Below the pieces are notes generated by a model. That model made no database searches, had not been told where the DNA came from, and worked only from the letters and a program-made list of their open reading frames with translations. 58,166 nt of DNA from a virus: positions 1 through 58,166 of IMG/VR virus record IMGVR_UViG_3300030101_000950; one strand, 5' to 3'. Every line of letters starts with the position of its first letter. Within the stretch, counting starts at the first letter, position 1. This document shows positions 8,424 to 16,673 of this stretch, piece after piece. The translations under genes were made by a program, and so were the position numbers.

Positions 8424-9335
8424 ATGGCTGCTATATCAAGAGCAAATGAGCTTAAACAGCTCCTACCGGGTCTTAACGCATTATTTGGCGAAGAGTACAA
8501 CAACTACGAAAATGAGCACGAAGATATCTACGTGACTGAAAACTCTGAAAGAAGTTTCGAGGAAGAGTTAAAGTTATCAGGTTTCGGAGCTGCTCCTGTA
8601 AAAGATGAGGGTGCTGCTATCAGTTATGACACAGCTCAAGAATCTTTTGTAGCTCGTTACACTCACGAAACTATTGCAATGGGATATGCTATAACTGAAG
8701 AAGCAATGGAGGATAACCTCTATGTTTCGCTTTCAGCTAGATACACTAAAGCCTTAGCTAGAGCTATGGCTTACACCAAACAAGTAAAAAGTGTTGTTCC
8801 TTTGAACAATGGTTTCACTTCGTTTAATGGTGGTGATGGTGTAACTTTATTTAGTACAGCACACCCATTAGTTAATGGTGGTACAAATAGTAATAGACCT
8901 GCCACAGGTGCTGATTTGAACGAAGTATCTTTAGAAGATGCAATTATTCAAATCGGTGGATACACAGACGAAAGAGGTCTGAAAATCGCTGCCAGAGCAA
9001 GAAAGTTAATCATACCTTCTGCTCTTCAGTTTGTAGCAACTAGACTGCTACAAAGTGACTACCGAGTAGGAACAGCAGATAATGACATTAACGCTATTAA
9101 AACTAATGGCGTTATTCCAGAAGGTTTTTCAGTTAATCATTATTTAACTGACCCTAATGCCTTCTTCATTACTACTGACATTCCTGACGGAATGAAGCAC
9201 TTTGTAAGAAGTCCAATGACTACAAGCATGGACGGGGATTTTGACACAGGAAACGTTAGATACAAGGCTAGAGAAAGATATTCCTTTGGAGTATCAGACC
9301 CTCTAGGTATCTTCGGCTCTCCGGGGTCAAGCTAA
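8424..9335 (+). CDS. Major capsid protein
   Basis: A 303-residue protein of probable HK97 fold, related in pattern to Mu gpT-type capsids. It has an N-arm, then ENSERSFEEELKLSGFGAAP and YTHETIAMGYAITEEAMEDN, a Gly-rich loop, the P-domain-like RKLIIPSALQFVATRLLQS, and a C-terminus with RYSFGVSDPLGIFG. An AGGAG ribosome site precedes it and a very strong terminator follows, as expected for the most abundant virion protein. Confidence 0.88.
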   Translation: MAAISRANELKQLLPGLNALFGEEYNNYENEHEDIYVTENSERSFEEELKLSGFGAAPVKDEGAAISYDTAQESFVARYTHETIAMGYAITEEAMEDNLYVSLSARYTKALARAMAYTKQVKSVVPLNNGFTSFNGGDGVTLFSTAHPLVNGGTNSNRPATGADLNEVSLEDAIIQIGGYTDERGLKIAARARKLIIPSALQFVATRLLQSDYRVGTADNDINAIKTNGVIPEGFSVNHYLTDPNAFFITTDIPDGMKHFVRSPMTTSMDGDFDTGNVRYKARERYSFGVSDPLGIFGSPGSS

Positions 9336-9342
9336 GAATTAA

Positions 9343-9367
9343 GGGAGGACTTCGGTCCTCCCTTTTT
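9343..9367 (+). terminator. Intrinsic terminator after the capsid gene
   Basis: GGGAGGAC-TTCG-GTCCTCCC followed by TTTTT is an 8-bp GC-rich stem with a stable UUCG tetraloop. It is the clearest terminator in the window. Confidence 0.95.
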
Positions 9368-9390
9368 CTACATCTAGGATTAATTAACTT

Positions 9391-9435
9391 CTCTATCAAC
9401 TGACCTAGCAGACAACCCAAGATGATAGAGTTTTT
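9391..9435 (+). promoter_or_regulatory. Second hairpin before the post-capsid genes
   Basis: CTCTATCA (9391-9398) pairs with TGATAGAG (9423-9430) around a 24-nt loop and is followed by TTTTT. It lies just before AAGGAGG at 9441-9447. It may be a backup terminator or a leader structure. Confidence 0.4.
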
Positions 9436-9452
9436 CCTTTAAGGAGGGAATA

Positions 9453-9908
9453 ATGGGAACTACAACATTCTCAGGACCTGTTAAAGCAGGGACTATCAAA
9501 GACACAACCGGAACTACTGTAGGTACTGATGTCGCTAATACCGGCTCAGTTGTTATGGCACAATCTGCAGTTGTAGATATTATTGGTGCAAGTCACTTAA
9601 ACCAAGTAATAGCTACTGTACCGGCTAATTCACAAATTATTGATGTCGTATTAAACGTTACTGTCGTTAATAACGATGGTGGTGCAGCTACTGTATCAGT
9701 TGGTACAGCAGCAGACGGAAATGCTTTTATTAATGCACAAAATGTAAAAGCACTTGCAACAACAAGAGGTACTTTAGATACTGAAGCTACTGATGTTGGA
9801 ACATCTGACATTCAAGTTCTAGCCGACTTTACCGGAGCAAATGGTGATGCAACCACCGGAGCTGCTACGGCAACAGTCTTATATATCCAAAACAACAATT
9901 TAAGTTAA
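9453..9908 (+). CDS. Putative beta-rich structural protein
   Basis: A 151-residue, Thr/Ala/Val/Gly-rich protein with few charged residues, patterned like a beta-sandwich (IIDVVLNVTVVNNDGGAATV). A strong AAGGAGG precedes it. The composition and location suggest a head or neck surface protein. The family is not recognised. Confidence 0.6.
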   Translation: MGTTTFSGPVKAGTIKDTTGTTVGTDVANTGSVVMAQSAVVDIIGASHLNQVIATVPANSQIIDVVLNVTVVNNDGGAATVSVGTAADGNAFINAQNVKALATTRGTLDTEATDVGTSDIQVLADFTGANGDATTGAATATVLYIQNNNLS

Positions 9909-9917
9909 AGGTAAATT

Positions 9918-10319
9918 ATGGCAGATGCAGTCACAAGCCAGACTATTATAGATGGCGACAGAAACTGTGTTATGAAATTTACCAATGTAAGTGATGGCAC
10001 GGGCGAAAGTGCTGTAGCTAAAGTAGATGTTTCTGCTTTATCTGCTAACTCTGCAGGGACAGCTTGTTCCGGAGTTAGAATAGTACGAGTAAGCCATGCC
10101 ATTGTTGGTATGTCTGTTCAATTATTTTTTAATGCTAACGCTAATGTTTTAATCATGGAGTTAGCTGAAAGTAGTAATGGACATATGGACTTTTCGGATT
10201 TTGGTGGTATTCCTAATAATGCAGGAACAGGAAAGAATGGTGACGTTCTTTTCACAACTAAGGGTGCTAGTAATGGGGATACCTATTCTGTTACTCTTGA
10301 AATGATAAAAACGTATTAA
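9918..10319 (+). CDS. Putative structural protein
   Basis: A 133-residue beta-rich protein beginning MADAVTSQTIIDGDRNCVMK. It has a similar size and style to the preceding gene and is separated from it by only 9 nt with an AAGG ribosome site. It is a likely virion component of unknown position. Confidence 0.6.
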   Translation: MADAVTSQTIIDGDRNCVMKFTNVSDGTGESAVAKVDVSALSANSAGTACSGVRIVRVSHAIVGMSVQLFFNANANVLIMELAESSNGHMDFSDFGGIPNNAGTGKNGDVLFTTKGASNGDTYSVTLEMIKTY

Positions 10320-10328
10320 GGAGTTAAT

Positions 10329-10628
10329 ATGGCAAGTAAGAAAGCAATAATTTCTACAAGTGGTTTTCCCCCACAGTATTTTGTTTTACAAGCAAATGAT
10401 GAAGGTATTTTTGAAGTTGTATTTGGACCTGACCCTGATTTAGTTGATGCTCAAAGAAAAGCAGATGAACTAAATGGTGTCAGAGCTAGAACAACAAAAG
10501 GTCACTATGTGGCTGATGACCCTTCAACACCTGATGTAAATGAAGCATATGTAGGTGGAAAAACACCAAAGAAAAAAACAACTAAGAAAAAACCCGTAGC
10601 TAAGAAAAAAGCTACTACAAAAAAGTGA
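10329..10628 (+). CDS. Small protein with a lysine-rich tail
   Basis: 99 residues. A compact N-terminal part (FPPQYFVLQANDEGIFEVVF) is followed from about residue 78 by a run of Lys/Thr/Pro resembling a histone H1 tail. It opens an island of seven basic genes. Nucleic-acid binding is inferred only from charge. Confidence 0.65.
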   Translation: MASKKAIISTSGFPPQYFVLQANDEGIFEVVFGPDPDLVDAQRKADELNGVRARTTKGHYVADDPSTPDVNEAYVGGKTPKKKTTKKKPVAKKKATTKK

Positions 10629-10635
10629 GGTAATT

Positions 10636-10791
10636 ATGCCCGGTGGAATGATGAAAAAGAAACAGCCACAAATGTATGGCGATGGTGGCAAGATGAAAAA
10701 ACAAACTGCACAAACCTATATGGGTGGTGGAGTTATGAAAAAGAAAGCACCTATGTCTGCAATGTTCCGTGGTGGTAAAACAGGCAAATAA
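10636..10791 (+). CDS. Met/Lys/Gly-rich 51-residue protein
   Basis: A short frame with three near-repeats of an MMKKK or MKKQ motif spaced by Gly-rich stretches (MYGDGGKMKKQ, YMGGGVMKKK). A GAGG precedes the ATG, and its TAA overlaps the next ATG. It is unrecognised. The regular spacing and coupled start support it as a real gene. Confidence 0.6.
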   Translation: MPGGMMKKKQPQMYGDGGKMKKQTAQTYMGGGVMKKKAPMSAMFRGGKTGK

Positions 10792-11084
10792 TGTCAGGAG
10801 CTAAGAAGGACTCTCGTTTAAAAAGAGCAGGAGTATCAGGTTATAACAAACCAAAGCGTACTCCTAGCCACCCTAAGAAGTCTCATATTGTTGTTGCCAA
10901 AGAAGGTAGCAAAGTAAAAACCATTAGGTTTGGACAGAAAGGTGCTAAGACTGCAGGTAAACCTAAAGCAGGAGAGTCTGCAAGAATGAAAGCAAAACGA
11001 AAATCCTTCAAAGCTCGTCATGCAAAGAATATTAAAAAAGGTAAGATGTCAGCAGCTTATTGGGCAGATAAGGTGAAGTGGTGA
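10791..11084 (+). CDS. Basic small protein
   Basis: 97 residues, about a third of them Lys/Arg. The C-terminus KSFKARHAKNIKKGKMSAAY is a pattern I associate with conserved lysine-rich proteins in marine phage genomes. Start and stop both overlap neighbours (TAATG, GTGA). The function is unknown; nucleic-acid binding or packaging with the genome is possible. Confidence 0.7.
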   Translation: MSGAKKDSRLKRAGVSGYNKPKRTPSHPKKSHIVVAKEGSKVKTIRFGQKGAKTAGKPKAGESARMKAKRKSFKARHAKNIKKGKMSAAYWADKVKW

Positions 11085-11269
11085 GTAGAGCAAAAAAATC
11101 AAAATCAAAAGTCAATGAGGCAGGAAACTATACTAAACCTACTATGCGTAAAAATTTATTCAACAGAATTAAAGCAGGTGGTAAAGGTGGTAAGCCGGGT
11201 CAATGGTCTGCACGTAAAGCTCAGATGTTAGCTAAACAATATAAAGCAAAAGGTGGTGGATATAAATGA
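11081..11269 (+). CDS. Basic small protein
   Basis: 62 residues from a GTG that overlaps the previous stop. It contains NYTKPTMRKNLFNRIKAGGK and ends KQYKAKGGGYK. Proteins of this style are widespread in marine phages without a known role. An alternative GTG lies one codon upstream. Confidence 0.7.
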   Translation: MSRAKKSKSKVNEAGNYTKPTMRKNLFNRIKAGGKGGKPGQWSARKAQMLAKQYKAKGGGYK

Positions 11270-11565
11270 ATAAGAAACTTAGAGAAGTACCTGATAGCAA
11301 TTCAGGATTAAAAAAACTTCCTTCTGATGTAAGAAATAAAATGGGCTACATGAAAGATGGAGGTCCAACTAAAAAAGCATCTTCAAAAAAAGTCTTAATA
11401 AAAGGAGCTGATGTTTCTGCTTTAACAAAGAGACAACAAGATACAATGAAGAAACATTCTAAACATCATACTAGTAAACATATGAAGTCTATGACTTCTA
11501 TGATGAAAAAAGGTAAGACTTTTTCTCAAGCACATAAAGAAGCACAAAAGAAAGTTGGGTCTTAA
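11266..11565 (+). CDS. Basic His/Met/Lys-rich protein
   Basis: 99 residues. The C-terminal half, LTKRQQDTMKKHSKHHTSKH followed by MKSMTSMMKKGKTFSQAHKE, is probably helical and strongly basic. The start overlaps the preceding stop (ATGA). The pattern recurs in many phages. The function is unknown. Confidence 0.7.
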   Translation: MNKKLREVPDSNSGLKKLPSDVRNKMGYMKDGGPTKKASSKKVLIKGADVSALTKRQQDTMKKHSKHHTSKHMKSMTSMMKKGKTFSQAHKEAQKKVGS

Positions 11566-11804
11566 TGCCTTTAAAAAAATCACAAAGGTCTTTAAAAAAT
11601 TGGACTAAACAAAAATGGAGAACAAAGTCTGGAAAACCTTCAGGCAAAACAGGAGAGCGTTATCTTCCTGAAAAAGCAATTAAAGCTTTATCTTCTTCAG
11701 AGTATGCAGCTACAACGAAAGCTAAAAGAAAAGGAACTAAAAAAGGCAAACAGTTTGTTAAACAACCAAAGAACATTGCAAAAAAAACAGCGAGGTACAG
11801 ATGA
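11565..11804 (+). CDS. Basic small protein
   Basis: 79 residues beginning MPLKKSQRSLKNWTKQKWRT, with SSSEYAATTKAKRKGTKKGK in the C-terminal half. This arrangement is conserved among phage and some host proteins of unknown function. It is coupled to both neighbours by start/stop overlaps. Confidence 0.7.
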   Translation: MPLKKSQRSLKNWTKQKWRTKSGKPSGKTGERYLPEKAIKALSSSEYAATTKAKRKGTKKGKQFVKQPKNIAKKTARYR

Positions 11805-11923
11805 CAATAGCTAGAACTAATATGCGTGAACAGATTGACAAGTCTGGTAAAAAAAAACAAAAAATAGTAACCCAAGAAAAACGAGGAGACATAACAGTTA
11901 TAAGAGTTAGATATGGCGACTAG
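11801..11923 (+). CDS. 40-residue basic protein
   Basis: The short frame MTIARTNMREQIDKSG continues through a KKKQK stretch and ends RVRYGD. It overlaps the previous stop by ATGA and the next gene by 11 nt, which closes the coding series without a gap. It is unrecognised. Confidence 0.5.
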   Translation: MTIARTNMREQIDKSGKKKQKIVTQEKRGDITVIRVRYGD

Positions 11924-12602
11924 TGGAACTTACGGATTTAATTTAGACATTACAGAACTTATGGAAGAGGCATTTGACCTCTGTGGTTTATCTATAATGT
12001 CAGGTGGAGACTACAACACAGCAAAACGTGCATTGGATTTAATTTTTTTGGAATGGCAAAACAAAGGACTTAATCTTTGGAAAGTAGAACAAGGCAGTAT
12101 AACTTTGACTGCAGGTACTAATATATATGATGCAGATAGTACAGCATTAGAAATAGTTGATGCTGTAGTAAGGACTGATGCAGGAGATGTATCAGAACAA
12201 TTTGACCAACGACTTACAAGAATAAGTAGAACTGAATACAATCATCAAGCTAAAAAACTTTTACAATCTAAGCCAACACAATACTATGTTGATAAAGGAT
12301 TAACATTAAAGATAGGGATTTGGGCAACACCTGACTCACAACAAACTTATACTTTAATATATGATTACATAAAAAGAATTGAAGATGCAGGAGTTAATGC
12401 AAGTATAAATCCAGATGTTCCTGCTAGATACTTACCATGTTTAACTTACGCTTTGGCATACAACATAGCTTGTAAGAATGACCAATCACAAAGTCGCATA
12501 CCTATGATAAAGCAAAGGTATGATGAATTATGGAAAGAAGTATCAGAAGCAGATAGAGAAAGAGCTGCTATAAGATTTGTACCTAATACTAATAGTTATT
12601 AA
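11913..12602 (+). CDS. Head-tail adaptor, P22 gp4-like
   Basis: A 229-residue protein with the pattern of P22 gp4-type tail accessory/adaptor proteins. It opens with a helix (ITELMEEAFDLCGL), then AKRALDLIFLEWQNKGLNLW, a beta segment ITLTAGTNIYDAD, and a late helix YLPCLTYALAYNIACKN. This family forms a ring under the portal that closes the packaged head and starts tail assembly. Confidence 0.75.
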   Translation: MATSGTYGFNLDITELMEEAFDLCGLSIMSGGDYNTAKRALDLIFLEWQNKGLNLWKVEQGSITLTAGTNIYDADSTALEIVDAVVRTDAGDVSEQFDQRLTRISRTEYNHQAKKLLQSKPTQYYVDKGLTLKIGIWATPDSQQTYTLIYDYIKRIEDAGVNASINPDVPARYLPCLTYALAYNIACKNDQSQSRIPMIKQRYDELWKEVSEADRERAAIRFVPNTNSY

Positions 12603-12604
12603 AC

Positions 12605-13375
12605 ATGGCATATGCAGCAGGTAAAAAAGCAATTGGTATCTGTGACAGATGTGGTTTCACTTATAAATTAAGAGATTTAAAATACGAAGTACAAGACCAA
12701 AAAAAAACAGGTAGTAGAATATGTCCGTCTTGTATAGACCCAGACCAACCTCAGTATAGAGTAGGAGAGGTTGATACTTCAGATAATATAGGTTTGTTTA
12801 ATCCTAGACCTGACTCAGGCGAAAAGACCTCAACAACTTATTTTGGATTTAATCCATTAAATAGCACGGGTATGGTAATAAGAGGAGGTATAGGCTTTAG
12901 TAGAATTACAACAACTAATGCACCTAGTCCTTCTCCTAGTCCTAGTCCTAGTCCTAGTCCTTCACCAAGTCCGGCTAATGTAACAGTTCAATTAACACAA
13001 AATTTATTAACAACAAGCTTAAATGCTGTTAGTACTTTAGCTGTAACAAACTATGTAGTTACAGTACAAGCTTATGGTGGAGGTAATCGTTATTATATTG
13101 ACTCTGTAAGACAGCCTACATTAACTTTAGAAGAAGGTAAGACTTATAGATTTGACCAAGGTAATGCTAGTAATGGAACTCACCCATTAAGATTTTCTAC
13201 AACTTCCGATGGAACTCATGGAGGAGGAAGTGAATATACAACAGGTGTGACAACAAATGGAACACCGGGTAATGCAGGAGCATATACTCAAATAACTGTA
13301 GCTGTTGGAGCACCTACTCTTTATTATTACTGTACCAATCATAGTGGTATGGGAGGACAAGCAAATACACCATGA
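12605..13375 (+). CDS. Zinc-ribbon protein with C-terminal cupredoxin-like domain
   Basis: 256 residues in three parts. An N-terminal zinc ribbon has C13, C16, C40 and C43. A Ser-Pro repeat linker lies at about 107-122. A C-terminal beta domain contains H193 in NGTHPLRF and C243, H246 and M249 in YYYCTNHSGMGG. His plus Cys-x2-His-x2-Met is the type 1 copper site arrangement of cupredoxins, with amicyanin spacing. It lies between head-tail adaptor genes, so it is a probable virion protein. The copper site is inferred from the motif, and a purely structural role is possible. Confidence 0.7.
   Translation: MAYAAGKKAIGICDRCGFTYKLRDLKYEVQDQKKTGSRICPSCIDPDQPQYRVGEVDTSDNIGLFNPRPDSGEKTSTTYFGFNPLNSTGMVIRGGIGFSRITTTNAPSPSPSPSPSPSPSPSPANVTVQLTQNLLTTSLNAVSTLAVTNYVVTVQAYGGGNRYYIDSVRQPTLTLEEGKTYRFDQGNASNGTHPLRFSTTSDGTHGGGSEYTTGVTTNGTPGNAGAYTQITVAVGAPTLYYYCTNHSGMGGQANTP
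12923..12970 (+). repeat. CCTAGT hexamer tandem repeat
   Basis: Perfect and near-perfect CCTAGT units encode the Ser-Pro linker of the surrounding gene. Four perfect units are contiguous at 12935-12958, flanked by variants (CCTTCT, CCTTCA). Gain or loss of units would keep the frame and change linker length. Confidence 0.9.
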
Positions 13376-14013
13376 CATATAGTGAATTAAAATCTTTAAT
13401 ACAAAATTATTTAGAAAATAACGAAACTTCGTTTGTTTCTAATCTTCCTGATATTATCAAACAAGCTGAAGAAAGAATTGTTAAATCTGTAAAACTTCCA
13501 AACTTTAGAAAAAATGTTACAGGTCAATTAAGTGCAGGTAATGAATATTTATCAACACCTTCAGACTTTTTAGATAATTTTTCTTTAGCTGTTTTAGATG
13601 GGCAATCTCAAAACTTTTTATATTTTCGTGATGTTAATTACATAAGAGAAGCATATCCAGATAGAACAGTAGCAGGAGCACCACAACATTATGCTCTTTA
13701 TGACAATGATAGTTTCATAGTTGCACCAACACCTAATTTAAATTTAACAGTTGAGTTACATTATTTTTATAAACCTGCTTCTATTACAGCAGGAGCAGAA
13801 GGTGGAACAACATGGCTATCAGAAAATGCAACTAATGCTTTGTTATATGGTTGTTTAATAGAAGGCTATGTTTATATGAAAGGAGCACAAGATATGTTAG
13901 CTGAGTATGAAAAAAGATATTTTCAAGCTATATCTAGATTAAAGAATTTAGGGGAAGCAGATAATACTATAGATACCTATGCCGAAGGTATGCTAAGACA
14001 GAAGAGGACATAA
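13372..14013 (+). CDS. Neck or tail adaptor protein
   Basis: 213 residues. It has an N-terminal helix pair (YSELKSLIQNYLENNE, DIIKQAEERIVKSV), the motif LPNFRKNVTGQLSAGNEYLS, a beta core, and LLYGCLIEGYVYMKG before a helical end. This resembles a conserved podoviral adaptor class near gp4-like genes. The start overlaps the upstream stop. The exact ring it forms is not certain. Confidence 0.65.
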   Translation: MTYSELKSLIQNYLENNETSFVSNLPDIIKQAEERIVKSVKLPNFRKNVTGQLSAGNEYLSTPSDFLDNFSLAVLDGQSQNFLYFRDVNYIREAYPDRTVAGAPQHYALYDNDSFIVAPTPNLNLTVELHYFYKPASITAGAEGGTTWLSENATNALLYGCLIEGYVYMKGAQDMLAEYEKRYFQAISRLKNLGEADNTIDTYAEGMLRQKRT

Positions 14014-14303
14014 TGTTTACAGTTGATATAGAAACAACTACAGGTACTGTTGGAGTACAGACAACAGAAAATAAAGGTTTAAGTCCTGAGTATTGGACAG
14101 ATAGAATTGTTGAAAGGTTAGTTTCAATAAGTGATACAGCAGACCCTATGGTTAAGGCACAAGCTGAAGCATTTAAGGACTCTATACAACAACTTATCCT
14201 GCACTATCTAAAACAAGCAGTAGCTAGTGATAGAAGTACAGTCGCAGGTTTATTAGAAAAACAAGGTCATAAAGATATGGCTGAAATTATAAGGAGGCTG
14301 TAA
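14013..14303 (+). CDS. Conserved small virion-region protein
   Basis: A 96-residue, mostly helical protein with GLSPEYWTDRIVERLVSISD at its centre. Start and stop are each coupled to neighbours. I associate this small gene with adaptor clusters of marine podoviruses. Its role is unknown. Confidence 0.65.
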   Translation: MFTVDIETTTGTVGVQTTENKGLSPEYWTDRIVERLVSISDTADPMVKAQAEAFKDSIQQLILHYLKQAVASDRSTVAGLLEKQGHKDMAEIIRRL

Positions 14304-14731
14304 TGGCAATTTCTCAAGCAATGTGTACTTCGTTTAAAGTTGAACTTATGACAGGTACGCACAATTTTACAAACAGTAGTGGTAATGCTTTTAAGTTAGC
14401 TTTGTACACAAGCTCGGCTACACTAGGTGCAGCTACAACTGCTTTCTCAGCAACTAATGAAGTTTCTGGTACAGGTTATTCTTCTGGTGGAGGAGCATTA
14501 ACAAATGTGACTCCAACTTCAAGTGGAACAACTGCATTTACTGACTTTGCTGATTTAACTTTTAGTAGTTCTACAATAACTGCTAATGGTGCTTTAATTT
14601 ATAACAGCACTAATAGTAATAAAGCTGTATGTGTATTAGCTTTTGGTGGAGATAAAAGTTCTACCAATGGTGACTTTACAATACAATTTCCAACACCTGA
14701 CGCTTCAAACGCAATTATTAGAATAGCTTAA
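14303..14731 (+). CDS. Putative tail or fibre structural protein
   Basis: 142 residues, Thr/Ser/Ala-rich and low in charge, with an expected beta fold: NAFKLALYTSSATLGAATTA early and GDFTIQFPTPDASNAIIRIA at the end. An AGGAGGC ribosome site precedes it. It sits before the first fibre gene and is a likely surface component. Confidence 0.6.
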   Translation: MAISQAMCTSFKVELMTGTHNFTNSSGNAFKLALYTSSATLGAATTAFSATNEVSGTGYSSGGGALTNVTPTSSGTTAFTDFADLTFSSSTITANGALIYNSTNSNKAVCVLAFGGDKSSTNGDFTIQFPTPDASNAIIRIA

Positions 14732-15846
14732 TGGCATTTGTTCTTAACGATAGAGTTAAAGAAACAACAACAACTGCAGGAACAGGCACAGTAAATCTAG
14801 CAGGTGCTGAAACAGGTTTCGAGTCATTTGTTGCAGGTATTGGTAATTCCAATACAACTTACTATGCTATCGTTCATCAAAGTCTAGACGAGTTTGAAGT
14901 TGGTTTAGGAACTATAACAGACGCAAGTCCAGACACTTTAGCGAGAACTACAGTCATTAGTAGTTCTAATTCTGACGCTGCAGTTAATTTTTCTGCAGGA
15001 ACTAAAGATGTATTTTGTACATTACCTGCAAGTAAAGCTGTAGTAGAAGATGGCTCAGACAATATAGCATTAGGTGCTGCACCGACTGTTAGTAATGCTT
15101 CTGGAGATTTTACTTTTGACGTTGTAGGAAACTTAAACTTAGACGCAGATGGTGGCTCTATTACTTTTAAAGATGATGGATTGCTTACAGCTACTCTTGC
15201 AAGAAGCGTGGGAAATTTTGAAGTCACAGTAAATCAAAGTGATGGCGATTTTGTACTTAAAGGTAATGATGGTGGGTCAGCTTTAACTGCTATTACTGTA
15301 GATATGTCTAATGGAGGTGAGGCAATATTTTATGGAGGTATTGATATAGCTGCAGGAACTGATATTGAATTAAATGATGGAACTTGGACAGGAGAAAAAG
15401 ATAGAAAAATACAAGCACATAGTGGTCATATCTATTATCAAAGTGCCTCTCATGTTTTTAGAAATGCAAGTGGCACTAATACAGCACAAGTTGATGGCTC
15501 TGGAAACTTTGTAGCTTTAGCAAATATTACAGCTTATGGCTCTCCTTCTGATATAAAACTTAAAGAAAATATAGAAGTTATAGATAATGCTTTAGATAAA
15601 GTAAAACAACTTAAAGGTATTACCTACACTTTAAAATCTGATGGCAACAGACTCACAGGACTAATAGCACAAGACTTAGAAAAAGTATTACCTGAAGCAG
15701 TTTATACTTCAGAAACAATACCTGATGAAATTAATGGCATAGAAGCAGAGGAACACTTAGCTATTCGTTATGGTAATACAGTAGGTTTGTTAGTAGAAGC
15801 TATCAAAGAACTAGAAGCAAGAATAAAAGAATTAGAGGATAAGTAA
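14731..15846 (+). CDS. Tail fibre with S74 chaperone domain
   Basis: 371 residues. A low-complexity beta-rich body ends in an intramolecular chaperone. The S74 signature is SPSDIKLKEN (S273, D274), then LKGITYTLKS, RLTGLIAQDLEKVLPEAV and LAIRYGNTVGLLVEAIKELE. In this family the C-terminal domain guides trimer folding and cleaves itself off at the conserved Ser. It is one of two S74 fibres here. Confidence 0.85.
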   Translation: MAFVLNDRVKETTTTAGTGTVNLAGAETGFESFVAGIGNSNTTYYAIVHQSLDEFEVGLGTITDASPDTLARTTVISSSNSDAAVNFSAGTKDVFCTLPASKAVVEDGSDNIALGAAPTVSNASGDFTFDVVGNLNLDADGGSITFKDDGLLTATLARSVGNFEVTVNQSDGDFVLKGNDGGSALTAITVDMSNGGEAIFYGGIDIAAGTDIELNDGTWTGEKDRKIQAHSGHIYYQSASHVFRNASGTNTAQVDGSGNFVALANITAYGSPSDIKLKENIEVIDNALDKVKQLKGITYTLKSDGNRLTGLIAQDLEKVLPEAVYTSETIPDEINGIEAEEHLAIRYGNTVGLLVEAIKELEARIKELEDK

Positions 15847-16652
15847 TGGCATTTCCTTCTAGTTCAGTTTCAATGTCACAGATGAATACAGAAAGAGGAT
15901 TGCCTTCAAGTACAAGCGTTTCTATAAATAATACTGAAGTTAAACAAATGGCTCATCAGTATACGCCCGGAACTACATCTGTAAATCTTGCACAATGGCG
16001 AAGTAAAAGTGGATTTAGTAATCAAGCAACTTTCACTATAGGATATGAACAGCAAACTACAGCATCAGGACCTGCTACACCTGCTAGTTCTAGTTATTAT
16101 TGGGGATATGGATATGTAGGTATCGCACCATTTCCGAGCACAGGAAACGATGCAAGTGAACTCGCAATGGGACGTATGCCTCTAATGTATCCCGGAGGTT
16201 TTGCTACACAATTATATAATGTTGCAGGTGGCACAAGAACTTCTAACCCATTATTAAGTTTATATCAATTACGTTGTAATTCTTCATCAATACCCGGAAG
16301 TTCTGCAGGACCATGGGGTCCTTCTACTTTATTTATGGAGTTTAGACACCAAGGTATTAATGGTGGTGGTACATATCCTACAACTTTTACTAATGCAGGT
16401 TGGACATCTATAAACATAACTAATCCTGCATATAATGTGACTTATAATAGGGCATCAGCAACATTTGGTAGTTATATGGGTCCTTTTGTAATTAGTGGAA
16501 CTCCTATTCCGGGAAGTGCTAGTTGTTCTTTTTCATGGACAGGTCAACCAGCATGGGCAAACAACGTAAATAATATGTATCCTTTTGGTCCAACACCTAG
16601 TGGTACTTTTCCTTCAACAGGTAGTACAACAAACACTATCACAATAACTTAA
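15846..16652 (+). CDS. Putative fibre or receptor-binding accessory protein
   Basis: 268 residues, rich in Ser/Gly/Thr/Pro/Tyr with very few charges. The N-terminus SVSMSQMNTERGLPSSTSVS resembles the attachment ends of small modular tail proteins in marine phages. It lies immediately after an S74 fibre gene. Host recognition is inferred from position. Confidence 0.55.
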   Translation: MAFPSSSVSMSQMNTERGLPSSTSVSINNTEVKQMAHQYTPGTTSVNLAQWRSKSGFSNQATFTIGYEQQTTASGPATPASSSYYWGYGYVGIAPFPSTGNDASELAMGRMPLMYPGGFATQLYNVAGGTRTSNPLLSLYQLRCNSSSIPGSSAGPWGPSTLFMEFRHQGINGGGTYPTTFTNAGWTSINITNPAYNVTYNRASATFGSYMGPFVISGTPIPGSASCSFSWTGQPAWANNVNNMYPFGPTPSGTFPSTGSTTNTITIT

Positions 16653-16673
16653 TGATATTGTTATAATAACAAA

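Noticed and set aside
12923-12970. Possible CRISPR-like array
   Set aside because: Units are 6 bp, contiguous and code for Ser-Pro; there are no spacers.
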